From Hyperoplus lanceolatus (lineage: Eukaryota > Chordata > Actinopteri > Uranoscopiformes > Ammodytidae), in assembly GCA_026929865.2 (NCBI GenBank), contig CM049408.1, positions 6,871,001 to 6,935,000 of the forward strand: DNA of 64,000 nt, written 5' to 3'. How positions within the stretch are numbered: position 1 is the first letter of the stretch; every line of letters begins with the position of its first letter. The notes under the pieces were generated by a model. The model was given only the letters and a program-made list of their open reading frames with translations, was not told the origin of the DNA and did no database searches. Shown here one piece after another: positions 48,824 to 64,000 of this stretch. Both the position numbers and the translations under genes were made by a program.

Positions 48824-50407
48824 CACTCAACACAAATATAAACCCAACACTTTTGTTTTTGCTCCCATTTTTCATGAGATGGACTTAAAGATCTAAAATT
48901 CATTCCAGATACACAATATTACCCTTTCTCTCAACCATTGTTCACAAATCTGTCTAAATGTGTGATAGTGAGCACTTCTGCTTTGCTGAGATAATCCATC
49001 CCACCTCACAGGTGTGCCACATCAAGATGCTGATCTGACATCATGATTAGTGCACAGGTGTGCCTTAGACTGTCCACAATAAAAGGCCACCCTGAAATGT
49101 GCAGTTTTGTCTCACAGCAAAATGCCACAGATGCCACAAGCATTGAGGGAGCGTGCAATTGGCATGCTGACAGCAGGAATGTCAACCAGATCTGTTGCTC
49201 GTGCATTGAATGTTCATTTCTCCACCATAAGCCGTCTCCAAAGGCGTTTCAGAGAATATGGCAGTACATCCAACCGGCCTCACAACCGCAGACCACGTGT
49301 AACCACACCAGCCCAGGACCTCCACATCCAGCAGGATCACCTCCAAGATCGTCTGAGACCAGCCACTGAGACAGCTGCTGAAACAATTGGTTTGCATAAC
49401 CAAACAATTTCTGCACAAACTGTCAGAAACCGTCTCAGGGAAGCTCAACTGCATGCTCGTCGTCCTCATCGGGGTCTTGACCTGACTCCAGCTCGTCGCC
49501 GTAACAGACTTGAGTGGGCAAATGCTCACATTCGATGGCGTCTGGCACGTTGGAGAGGTGTTCTCTTCACGGATGAATCTCGGTTTACATTGTTCAGGGC
49601 AGATGGCAGACAGCGTGTGTGGCGTCGTGTGGGTGAGCGCTTTGCTGATGTCAATGTTGTGGATTGAGTGGCCCATGGTGGTGGTGGGGTTATGGTATGG
49701 GCAGGCATCTGTTATGGATGAAGAACACAGGTGCATTTTATTGATGGCATTTCGAATGCACAGAGATACCGTGATGAGATCCTGAGGCCCATTGTTGTGC
49801 CATACATCCATGAACATCACCTCACGTTTCAGCAAGATAATGCACGGCCCCATGTTGCAAGGATCTGTACACAATTCTTGGAAGCTGAAAATGTCCCAGT
49901 TCTTGTATGGCCAGCATACTCACCGGACATGTCACCCATTGAGCATGTTTGGGATGTGCTTGACCGGCGTATACGACAGCGTGCACCACTTCCCACTAAT
50001 ATCCAGCAACTTCGCACAGCCATTGAAGAGGAGTGGACCAACATTCCACAGGCCACAATTGACAATCTGGTGGTCACACAATATACTGACTGGTTCTGAG
50101 TCCCCAGACCCCCAATAAAGCAAAAAAATGCACATTTCAGAGTGGCCTTTTATTGTGGACAGTCTAAGGCACACCTGTGCACTAATCATGATGTCAGATC
50201 AGCATCTTGATGTGGCACACCTGTGAGGTGGGATGGATTATCTCAGCAAAGCAGAAGTGCTCACTATCACACATTTAGACAGATTTGTGAACAATGTTTG
50301 AGAGAAATGGTAATATTGTGTATCTGGAATGAATTTTAGATCTTCAAGTCCATCTCATGAAAAATGGGAGCAAAAACAAAAGTGTTGCGTTTATATTTTG
50401 TTGAGTG
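48824..50407 (+). mobile_element. Tc1-like transposon, nearly complete, with 286-bp inverted repeats
   Basis: Flanked by TA (48822-48823 and 50408-50409). Ends begin CACTCAACACAAATATAAAC (left) and, complemented, CACTCAACAAAATATAAACG (right). The inverted repeats run 48824-49109 and 50122-50407 and look almost identical by eye. A single transposase frame fills the space between. It inserted in an intron of the hAT transposase pseudogene. The long matching repeats and only two stops in the gene point to a fairly recent insertion. Confidence 0.93.
49122..50099 (+). pseudogene. Tc1-like DD34E transposase with two in-frame stops
   Basis: The frame runs from ATG 49122 to TGA 50097-50099, 325 codons. 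The start is chosen because MPQMPQALRERAIGML begins the helix-turn-helix region; AATG context is ordinary. N-terminal half: paired-like DNA-binding helices (SVARALNVHFSTISRLQRRF) and an arginine-rich linker. Catalytic core: LFTDESRF (first Asp), QQDNARPH (second Asp) and SPIEHVW (Glu), with 34 residues between the second Asp and the Glu. Two TGA codons interrupt it at 49665-49667 (after DVNVV, next to VAHGGGGVMVWAG) and 49719-49721 (before RTQVHFIDG). The first is likely a CGA-to-TGA transition. Otherwise no frameshift was seen. In intact relatives it cuts and pastes the element at TA sites. Confidence 0.88.
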
Positions 50408-51501
50408 TACTTTGAATTTAATGTTGACTATAATGAACAAATTTGCCTTAATCTATAACTTTTAATGTTTTTATTTTAGGAAAACATAATGGCACAGCCA
50501 AATTAATGGCAGATACCTGGCCAGGATTAGTAACAGTGTATTGTGCTGCTCATCACCTTGCCCTCTCTTGCAAGGATGCTGCAGATGGAGTGCCCTGCAT
50601 GAAGACCTTCAGAAAGCATCTGCAATACCTTCATCTTTATTTTAGGAATAGTGCAAACCGCAGCTGCCCTCAAAGCAGCTGCCAGTGTTCTCAAAGTGAC
50701 AGTAAGAGAAACAACTTAACATCGAGTTCCTTATAGCAATATGCATTTAAATGATTCTCCCATTAATCCCCTCACATTGCCATCCCCAGGAGGTTAAGGA
50801 CACTAGGTGGCTGTCACAAGAAAAGGCAATTTCAAATCTGCAACGGAATCTGCCTGCAGTGCTTGCAACACTTGCGGAGGAGGCAGATCTAAAGAAGGAC
50901 CCGGTGGCAAGAGGGTTATACACATACTGTGCAATGTACAGATTTGTTGCCGCTGTACACCTCCAGGCTGACATCCTGCCCCACCTGGCCCGGCTCTCCA
51001 AATTATTCCAAAAAGAAATTGTAAACTTCTGAGCAATTAAGAACCATGTAAGTTGTCATGTTTTTTCAACTGATGTTTATTTCAATTTCTTAATAATTGC
51101 ATGTCAGTTATAGTTATTATAAATAAAATGATGTTTGATTTGCATGTGTATTTAGGTTCCTGTCACAATTGAGACACTGAGGCAAATAAAGGCAGCAGGT
51201 GACAAGCAACCTAAGGGCTCCTTTTTGGCTCTGGTCATTGAAACAACCTTAACGTTCACGCAGAGGAAGAGATGGTGAGACGTGACAGAGGTCAGCCCAC
51301 ATCCACCGGGAGGTTTTGGACAAAGTTTCAGAACGAGGTAAACTCAACGATGAATATATAAGAAATAAACAGTTGTTTATTTCATTAATGCGTACTGGCA
51401 TCTTTGAGCAAAATACCCCCCAAAACAAATTGGCGCAGCAATTCGCGCCGCTCCGACAGCTGGCTACCACCTTGACTAACACATTTCCTGGGGAAACACT
51501 G

Positions 51502-53695
<2,194 letters not shown>

Positions 53696-54245
53696 AGCTA
53701 AACATTTCACATTTCTTTTACATGTTTTGGTTTCAGGATGGCATCTGCTGTCTGTGCACCACTGAGAATATATATATATTTTCTTTTTTGGGGGGGGGCT
53801 ATTTGGGGGCAGCGAAACAACAACATTGACAAATTACTGCTTCGGAAAGTAAGCATTATGTTTAACAGACAGTTGCCTATTTAAACATGTAGCACATAGT
53901 AACATTCTTTTGACATTACGTTTTTGTCTACCTCATGAGTTAGGTTGAGGTAGTGTCTACATGCTTGTGGTAACTTCTGCCCAATACAGGCGGGCGGCCG
54001 GGTTGTAAATGAAGAATACTGGAGGCGTAGTGACCGTTAATGACTTTATATCGTATGGCACATATCACGGCATACATCTACTGGTCATAGCAGGAAGTCA
54101 AAACTCGAGCTACGGAAGCCCCGAGGAGCTTATTTCATCATATTCATACAAACAGGAATGCACTTATCTGGCGATGCCAGTTAACGTTACTACAATGCTA
54201 AAAATGTAACACCCCTGGTTGTGTAATGTGGTTCCCCCTTAATAG

Positions 54246-54844
54246 TAGCCTGGTCCAACCAGACCATCGTACTTCATTTCATTTGTACAGAAGGTCTGGA
54301 AGTGCTGTAATTGGCAAACGTTAACTCACTTGGAGGCGGGTGTCTGTCGAAGTTTAAAACTATTGGATCTGCCCAGTGCCACTCTGGATTAGCCAACCAA
54401 TCGCATCACGTTTGGTCATCACGTGTGTCATGACCCGGCTTTTGATGGTGCCTTCCAGTTGGACAGGGAACTCGGAAATTTCCGACTTCACTACATATTG
54501 TAGTCTATGAATCTACCGGTACCTGGCAACAGTAACTTGTTAGAGCCTAACGTTTAGTTATTTGGACGAGAAAGGTTTTAGGCGTCCATACTTTCGCGAG
54601 CAGATGCACTGGAACACAGACAGGTCGGAACTCGGAACTACCAAGTCGGAAATCCCCTTCTTCCGAGTATAAAGGAACGCAGCATTCAACTGAAACTGGA
54701 GCGTTCTCAGCCACTCGCTTTGTTCGCTGATTGGACGATCGTAGATTCTCCGGAGAATCTGGGAAATGCGCTGTACACCCAGACTGACTACTGAAGGGAA
54801 AATGAAATTTGACCGGAAGCAGGCGGGCGGGCGGAGCCAGGCTA
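54246..54844. mobile_element. MITE with 9-bp target duplication, Mutator-like
   Basis: The ends are TAGCCTGG on the left and CCAGGCTA on the right. The direct repeat CCTTAATAG flanks it on both sides (54237-54245 and 54845-54853), nine exact bases. Nine-base duplications point to Mutator-like (MuDR) transposons, though other groups can approach this. 599 bp, no transposase. The inside has repeated TCGGAA phrases and AGATTCTCCGGAGAATCT, a short palindrome at about 54743-54760. Confidence 0.72.
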
Positions 54845-54853
54845 CCTTAATAG

Positions 54854-57080
54854 TCCATTTCTGAAATAATATGTCACATTGCCTTTAACATAGATAATAT
54901 TCCTTTTGGTTCACTAGATACTAGTTGGTATGCAGGCAGCTCACTGGCTATGTTTACATGAAGACAGTTCCGTTTGTAACGTGGTCACTGGAGTGAAGTT
55001 AGTTTTCATCATCAATTCTTGACTTCTGTATTTTATGTAAAATCTGACTCAGTATCTTAGTTTACTATCACAATAAAAAGATTAGTGGTGCGTGATAAAT
55101 ATCTCTTTTAATCTGTTGTCAGGCCTATAATATTAATTGACTAATTTATGAAAAAATAAGCATCAGGGACACCCAGGTATTAAATGTTCATGTCAACACA
55201 GTAATCCAGATTTAAGCGGATTAGACAAAACTATAGCTTCCAATGGCCAATAGGCAGGTAATAAATGAGTCTCGCCGTTTCCTTAGAAATGGGAGCCAAA
55301 TATAATTCATCAGTATGTTAGAAAATGTTATTTTTTCTCTTTTTTAATTAATGCATATTTCGGTTGCATGCTTCAAACATATCAGATTCAATACATGATC
55401 ATTAAAGGAACAGAACAAGACTCACCTTGGGTGTATCTCTGGTTGTCAGATATGGCTCTGTTCTTCTATTTCGGGACATGCTATTACCATTTATAAATTT
55501 CCCTCCTGCCTCGAAATGATATGTCACACACCTCATTAGCATGAAGACGGATTTGCTTTGATACTATTGTGACTCTCTTCAAAGGCAAAACCATTTCATG
55601 TTCTGTCACAAAGTGGGCCTACACACCGTGCTGTCATTCACAATTCTTGACTTGGATCCAGCCTTCAATTACTGCAGATGACGTTCCATGATACCCCCAT
55701 GGTGGATAAGCATTTGCTTGAACCTCACATTGAGGTATGAAGGGGACCTCAGTGAGGTATGCATTAAGATAAGGAACTGCCTGCAGGTGATAAATGAAGT
55801 ATTCAGAGCGCCTTTTCTTTGCTCTTCATTTCCCTTGTCCCATCTGACGGAATCAAGGAAAACCTTCTTCAAAATGTCCCTCCAGTCAATTGTTTGAAAA
55901 GGTAAGTGTTGCTGGACCTATCCAGGGGGCTGTCATGCTGTTTGTTTTCGTTTGTCTTTTCAGGAGACATATCAAAACAGCGTGGCATTTCCAAATGCAA
56001 CAGATTTGACTGGTGCTGTCTCAACCACCTGAACACATGCAGTGGCTCCACTGACGAACAAAGGACACTGCTGTCTGTTTATTTTTATCTGGTTATTCAT
56101 AGGCTACATGGGTTGCTGTTGTGGTGCAGACGGCGCTTTAAAGATTGAAAAGAAAAAAATTGCATTTAATGGGACGAGAGAGTGAAAACGCATACATACC
56201 TGCTGAAGTAAACCAAAACTCTGTTATTTCATTCTGTGCTGTGACTTTTCAAATAGTAATTGAGCTTTTTGTAGAACAATTTTCAAAGCTGAGAGGAAAA
56301 TGCCAGCCAACCACCAAAAAAAAACAGTTAAAAGCCTATGGCGAGGCAGATCCAAAGACTGTGGGAGTTTGTCTGCTCCTGAAAACATGAGCCTCGGCAG
56401 AATATGAAATATGATATGATGTTTTACATTAATATGTACAAATCAATCTTTCATGTTAAATAAGCTAAATCTTGGAAGGGGGACGAAGAAGCATTTCACT
56501 CATGTTTCATAGATGAGTTTGTCACATTTTCTTCAACAACAAAGAGTTTCATAAAGCCAGCAGCAGTGAGGGACTGCAGTAGATTTGCTCAGTAATCCTC
56601 TGGTAACAACAATAATATGTATTATGTGATGCTGGTACACATTCTGAAGCTCTGTATGCTACTGTAGCTCCACAACAACATTTCCCCATGACACAGCTTT
56701 TGGAAGTGAATACTGCCAGTGTGTCAGTGTTGCCCAAAGCACTGGTTTGGAAGTCCAAGAATTCCAAATGCTTTTTGTCCTTTCCGAGATCAGTCCTTCT
56801 TGGATCACAAGTTGGTGCTGGACAATTCAATTCAACTCAAAGACCCCATTATTCTGTATTACATATAAGCAATAAGAATCAAAACCATATTATATGTTAT
56901 TCTGTTGCAAGCTGTTTGCATGCACTAGTCTTGACGACTCGGCAGCTTTAAAACACATCACTTTACCATCTACTATAAAGTGAGACACTGCAGGTAAAAA
57001 CATATAGCACTGGTCAATTTTATGATTTGTCTATTTTTCTTTCATTAACATGTTTTCTTAGATACCAGTACAAATAAAGG
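54854..57080. other. No recognisable feature
   Basis: Many short frames (for example plus 55906-56148, minus 56830-56549) but no domain, splice pattern or repeat family identified. Confidence 0.35.
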
Positions 57081-57108
57081 AAACACCTAAATCTGCATTT
57101 AGGTGTTT
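57081..57108. repeat. Short perfect hairpin
   Basis: Two 12-bp arms (AAACACCTAAAT and its complement) around CTGC, with a T-rich tract on the right. Could form a stem-loop; no function assigned. Confidence 0.8.
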
Positions 57109-57399
57109 ATTTTACTCAACCTTGTCCGTTTGCATCTGTATATTTATCCTAACCATCGTTAACCGCCATTATCTCAACATTAGTTTTCTTTATAATTTTC
57201 TTTTTAAATGAAATAAGGATTTTATCTCTGTCTTCATCCAACATCTAGATTTTGGGTTTGAAATAGATGCACATTTACAGATAGTTAGATATTGCTAAAT
57301 TTGCATATTTATACAAACATTTCTGAAATAAATACCCTATTCACCTGCAATACCTCACCTAGAATTGATTTTGTATTCATTGTAGTCTCTTTCCTTTTT

Positions 57400-57515
57400 T
57401 ATATACCTCCTTTTTTAATTTTTTTACTTTTTATATTTCTCTCTCTTTTTATCTGTTACTTTGTCCTCCAAACAAAATGTCTCCACTGGTGCTCAATAAA
57501 GGTTTATCTTATCTC
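57400..57515 (+). repeat. Possible non-LTR retroposon 3' tail
   Basis: A T-rich stretch ends in CTCAATAAAGGTTTATCTTATCTC, split here as AATAAAGGTTT plus ATCTT-type units, which resembles tails of fish non-LTR elements. No coding part is recognisable upstream, so this is a weak call. Confidence 0.3.
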
Positions 57516-59391
57516 ATGTTATACAGTGTACCTTTCTACAGAACGCTCAACTAAGTCACATGGTCTTTATCAGCTATTATGGTTGCGCATGATTTACTAC
57601 TAAGATGGATCCGGTGATTCCATTAAAACGACTTGAGCATTATAGAGTGACAGCTAATGGCCCCATTTAAACACAATTCTGAGTGTCCTGTATGATAGAA
57701 AGTTGGCAGCGAGCGCTCCCTTTCCAGTGACATCATGCAGCGTTGTGAAAGACTGCAAATGATCTGAACGTGGAACAAAGTGTAGTCATGTCTGTCGGAG
57801 ATGACACGGCAAACATGTATAACTATATAATAGCCTAATCTGACACAACGACCATTGTAAGAGAGAAAAATATTGTGTAGTCCGACCCCAGCATTAACCA
57901 CACATCTCTAGCCTTTTGCATAATATTTGTTCCTGTCTTCAGTCTGTGCTTACTTCACCTGTGCCATGTTCTAGATCCCCACTCCCCAGACTAAACATCC
58001 TCAAGCTGTCCACCAGATGCCCATTGACTTTTCCATACGACCTCATCCACCTTCTCACCTGTGCTCACTCGACTCATTAGCCCTGCACTCATCTTTCCTT
58101 TAGTTCACCTGCTCACGTGTTTGAACTCCCCTCATCTGCCACAAAGGAAAAATACCAGCCCAAACCTTTCGGCAATGTCTACCTGTACACGGGTAGTTGT
58201 ATCTTTGTCTGTCATGACCAGATAATTTTGAAATCTCATGCCAAAGTGGAGATTTTAGAACACACTCTATTTCTGTATTCATATGGACAGGGAAGCTGGA
58301 GGTTGGGAGAAAACCACTGGCATCGTTATCTCAATTTGTGAGAGGCAATAGATCTGTATGTCCACTCAAAATGCTCCACCCTGGCTCAAGAAGATGCTCA
58401 ATGAGAATGCTCAAAATGTTCTTCTATGGTATTTGGCGTGACACATTATCGCCACCCATTGGCCTGGCATTATAAGTCAGTGGTATCAAAGTATGTTTGC
58501 GTTGTCGTGTGTACGGAGAGATATTCTAAAACACCACTGTGTGCACAGGATATTTTCTCCAAGTGTATTAGTTTTTTTAAATGTCTGTATGTGTGGACAT
58601 GGCCTTATAGTGCCTTGTTCATTGCTATGTTCCTTGATGTGTTGTGTCTGTTTCGTTTTAAGTTGCTATAGTTTGCTTCGGTTACTAGTTTCAAGTTCCT
58701 GGTCTTCCTGTTAATTCCTTTGAGCCTCATTAAAACTGCCTGCCTGTACGAATTTCTCTGCATTGAAGTCTTGAACTTCACCTGCCTCCTGTGTCTGTGC
58801 ATGGGCCCTTCTTCAGCTGCCAGAACTTCAAACACTAACAATATGGATACGATGAACACTGCCCTTGGGAGTTGACTTACTGGCAATATCAGAATAAATA
58901 AAGTGCAGATATTGACTGGTATACTCCAATTTACAAATAATAAAATTGTGCTTGAAATATTTGACAATATTAGTTTTTTTGTCATAAGTCAAAAGCAACC
59001 TCAATAAAGATATAGAAAATTAGATAGAAGCAGAGATAAGATTAATTATTAAAAGCATCAGAATAAGAGCTATGTAGTGGGGCGTGCTGATCGTTTTAGT
59101 AGGACGCCACATTTCTGGGCCCTCAGGGCAAGCCTTGGGTAATTCAGAGTTAAGGTTTTAGCAGCAGGATTTCTAAACGCTGTATGTACTGTAGATGGAC
59201 CCCACGCTGCGATAACCCATAGGCATACACAAACAGAGAAGTTCTATTGTTTTGTGCTTACTTGATTCTGTGACCAAGAACGTCTATTCTGTCATGTCAA
59301 TTGGGCCATACCCCGTAATGTCAGCTGTCTGCTGGAGGTAATGCACATCTTTAGGGATTTTGCATACCCGCTTCTGCCCAATCTTCTGAGG
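57516..59391. other. No recognisable feature
   Basis: Short frames on both strands (for example plus 58426-58671, minus 58985-58605) without recognisable content. Confidence 0.35.
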
Positions 59392-59789
59392 TCATGTCTG
59401 TTTCTTGATCTGTTTAAAATCAACTTTTTGTGCAGCAGCAACCACAGCCTCCCAGACACTGTTCCGAGAGGTGTACTGATTTCCTTCACTGTAAATATCC
59501 CGTTTAAGCAGGGCCCACAGGTTCTCAATATGGTGTAAGTCAGGTGAGGAAGGGGGTGATGTCATTATTTTTTCATCCTTAAGGCCTTTACTGGCTAGCC
59601 ATGCAATTGAGTACTTCAACGCATGTGATGGAGCATTGTCCTGCATAAAAATCATGGTCTTCTTGAAAGAAGCAGACTTTTTCCTGTACCACAGCTTGAA
59701 GAAAGTATCTTCTAGAAACTGGCAGTAGGTTTGGGAGTTGATTTTGAGGCCATCTTCAACCCGAAAAGGTCCAACTAGCTCATCTTTAA
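59392..59789 (-). pseudogene. Tc1-like DD37E transposase fragment
   Basis: Minus-strand frame of about 130 codons from the palindrome at 59789 to a stop at 59392. It starts KDELVGPFRVEDGLKINSQT, has FMQDNAPSHA (second catalytic Asp) and SPDLHHIENLW (Glu), with 37 residues between them, and ends shortly after WEAVVAAAQKVDFKQIKKQ. The usual SPDLNPIENLW has become SPDLHHIENLW. The N-terminal DNA-binding domain, the first Asp and the terminal repeats are missing. The C-terminal end is cut short by a stop. Inactive remnant of a Tc1/mariner element of a different group from the two above. Confidence 0.78.
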
Positions 59790-59818
59790 AAAGGCAATTA
59801 AAGATGAGCTAGTTGGAC
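59769..59818. repeat. Perfect 21-bp inverted repeat at the break of the transposase
   Basis: Arms 59769-59789 and 59798-59818 are exact complements (left arm begins GTCCAACTAGCTCATCTTTA), with an 8-nt loop. The left arm encodes the transposase segment KDELVGP; the right arm is the same sequence inverted, and no further transposase follows. Confidence 0.9.
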
Positions 59819-59933
59819 ACTTTATTTTAGTACATGGTTGACGATGGATGTGCAGTATATATCAGTTGCAATGCAAACGTTAAAGCTACTACGAGTAAGT
59901 CGGCACGTTGGCGACACCTTTGAACAAAAGCGG

Positions 59934-60262
59934 TAGTATTTTTACGACGCCAGCTGTCGTGAAGCTGTTTTCTTGCTCGTGCTGGGTGTGCAAGATTCAA
60001 ATAATCAGGAAGCAATATAGTGCGTGTCCGTGTGTTGAAAGCGGTTGAAAGTGTGAGGGCACCGGACTCTTTTCGGCTTCGAGAGAGTGGTTAGTGGCAC
60101 AGCATCAACTAATGCCAGTAAGTGCTAAACACACCTGATTGCAATGAGTTGATGCATTGTCACCTCTCACGTAGCTGAACGAGTCCGTGTCCGTGAGATG
60201 GCAGTTAGTTAGTAGCCTATGGATCACGATGAGGTAATGTGTTTATGTTGTTGTAAATAATG
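59934..60262 (+). repeat. Unclassified repeat with hairpin and conserved ATG/splice-donor end, copy 2
   Basis: Matches 8743-9068: TTTTTACGACGCCAGCTGTC, GCAATATAGTGCGTGTCC, the hairpin region (about 60053-60199, more diverged arms) and the final block ATGGATCACGATGAG|GTAATGTGTT at 60219-60243. After TTGTTGTAAATAATG the two copies diverge. In this copy the spacing before the ATG block differs (GTTAGTTAGTAGCCT inserted). Confidence 0.65.
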
Positions 60263-60995
60263 ACTATTTCAGATGAATAATGGTCATCTGATGATGCTGG
60301 TGAGGCAAAGTAAACTTTGTTTTAGTAGGCTACCGCTCATTCATTTAGGAGTAAACACTGCAGTCTAGGTTCGCTCTGTGAAATTACGTTGCTTGGCAAC
60401 GCTCTCCCGCCCACCTATCACTCTCCCTTTTAGCTTTTCTTCATTGCATTTTCTTTTTTTTCTTTGATGGTTCAGCCCCGTTATCAGTCATTATGACGAC
60501 AAACAACTGTCTCAAACAAGGCTCCCGCTCCCCTTCCCTCACCTGGAGTGATAGGCTTCTCAAATCGCGTTCCTGCGCCACACTGAAATCTGCGACCAAT
60601 ACGGATATGTGACCATAGAGCCTGCACGAGCGAACCGAAAATCGGACTGGGTGTACGACCAGATCAAATGCAGTAATAAAAACTATATAAAAACGTCTTT
60701 CTTTGCACTGATAGTCTGGTTTGCTGTTAAAGGTAATTTATGATTATGAGAGGAAACATGAGGCTGTTTAAAAGATATTTAAATGTTACTCGTTGCCGCT
60801 TTAACTCCTATTCCCCGACCATTTGTGATTATTGATTGTAATGATTTGGTTTAACCTTGAGGGTTTGTGAGAATTGCTAGAAATGACAACTAAGACACAT
60901 TACTGGGACTTAAGTGTCTGTTCCTTGTAAAACAAATCAATACAGAGGGGTTGCACCAGTGGAGAATGCACAAATGTTGGATAGATAAAATTGTC
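60263..60995. other. No recognisable feature
   Basis: Mixed-composition sequence. No gene or repeat identified. Confidence 0.35.
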
Positions 60996-61040
60996 CAGTA
61001 GCGGCTGGTGGTGATATTGGGTGGGAGGGGCTAAAAAAAC
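60996..61040 (+). mobile_element. Possible solitary hAT-like terminus
   Basis: CAGTAGCGGCTGGTGGTGAT followed by GTGGGAGGGGC resembles the CAGTGGC-type end at 24143. The partner end was not found. Confidence 0.2.
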
Positions 61041-61222
61041 GCATTAAGCGTAGGGCCTATAAACATCCATAGTTCCCTCTGCAGCAACAACAAAATCACA
61101 TCCGAGGTACAGTCCAGAGATACATCACCAAGTTACAGCAAGTAATAATGCTCTACAACAAATTAGAGAAGTGGGCTACACACATGTTCTGATGCCAAAA
61201 GTTTCTCCCTCACTCGTATGGG

Positions 61223-64000
<2,778 letters not shown>

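Larger units (their letters stand above)
47720..51278 (+). pseudogene. hAT transposase of the ZNF862-like type, broken
   Basis: Exons inferred from splice signals: 47720-47960 (starts MDGKRQSKISGFF), 48065-48240 (LYWLVKLEKAHHTNYPALRD), 48352-48527 (GLEIDESADISVLKQLN), 48619-48792 (LDLVSITDGKAKTIAEAVKE, then GLGTDGASVMT), 50480-50701 (VYCAAHHLALSCKDAADGV), 50790-51047 (KDTRWLSQEKAISNLQRNLP) and 51156-51278. Phases fit at each join. The IDESADISV and GTDGASVM segments are the hAT catalytic-core regions, and the protein resembles the zinc-finger 862-like hAT group. Damage: a one-base shift in the RRKG/GIPQD region (about 48728-48742), another shift near 50660, a TGA at 51030-51032, and loss of the C-terminal hATC domain. 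A Tc1-like transposon sits in the intron 48793-50479. Not functional. Confidence 0.72.
47250..51501 (+). mobile_element. hAT element with intron-containing transposase gene
   Basis: The left end is CAGTGTTTCCCCCAG and the complement of the right end is CAGTGTTTCCCCAGG, hAT-type termini. An 8-bp target duplication is not clear (AACACCTC left, ACCTCGAT right; only ACCTC is shared), so one flank may have been altered. The element is about 4.25 kb, of which 1584 bp is a later Tc1-like insertion. It contains most of a transposase gene but not the C-terminal dimerisation region, so it has also lost internal sequence near its 3' end. Confidence 0.75.

Noticed and set aside
49182-49874. 230-codon open frame on the minus strand
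   Set aside because: It is the antisense shadow of the Tc1-like transposase; the plus-strand frame has the catalytic motifs.

Overview
The window looks like ordinary teleost (ray-finned fish) nuclear DNA. It is AT-leaning, has no long uninterrupted gene and no operon-like layout, carries several dinucleotide and tetranucleotide microsatellites, and is packed with the repeat classes typical of fish genomes: Tc1/mariner, hAT, piggyBac, Kolobok-like and Mutator-like DNA transposons, tRNA-derived SINEs and 5'-truncated jockey-group LINEs. No rRNA, true tRNA gene, CRISPR array or prokaryotic gene was seen. Species cannot be told from the sequence alone.

Layout. 0.44-2.0 kb is a Tc1-like element rebuilt as a long inverted repeat. 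3.06-3.79 kb is a hAT-type MITE with an 8-bp target duplication. 3.8-15 kb is mostly unrecognised, with an unusual hairpin repeat at 8.74-9.07 kb (a second copy lies at 59.9-60.3 kb), a Cys-rich exon-like frame at 5.3-5.6 kb and a polyQ exon-like frame at 10.5 kb. 15.0-18.3 kb is a TA-flanked element filled by a longer, GC-rich interspersed repeat, part of which recurs at 46.6-47.25 kb. 20.1-24.1 kb holds a set of consistent splice sites on the minus strand lying between two hAT-like termini. 27.5-30.95 kb is a nest of transposons inside transposons: a TA-flanked MITE holds a hAT element, which holds a piggyBac derivative (with a SINE inside it) and a TTAA-flanked MITE. 35.3 kb has a complete SINE with a 14-bp target duplication. 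38.8-39.35 and 43.4-44.57 kb are two copies of one LINE in the same orientation, with a full SINE beside the second.

The most gene-like stretch is 47.25-51.5 kb: a hAT element with matching CAGTGTTTCCCC termini that carries a recognisable intron-containing transposase of the ZNF862-like type, broken by frameshifts and a stop. A nearly intact 1.58-kb Tc1-like transposon (286-bp inverted repeats, DD34E transposase with two in-frame stops) sits inside one of its introns. Further right are an element with a 9-bp target duplication (54.25-54.84 kb), a DD37E Tc1-like fragment ending in a perfect palindrome (59.4-59.8 kb) and a 165-bp CA tract (61.23-61.39 kb).

No host gene could be named with confidence. 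The coding content that can be recognised is transposon-derived and decayed; the remaining open frames are short and mostly look like chance or repeat-derived frames.
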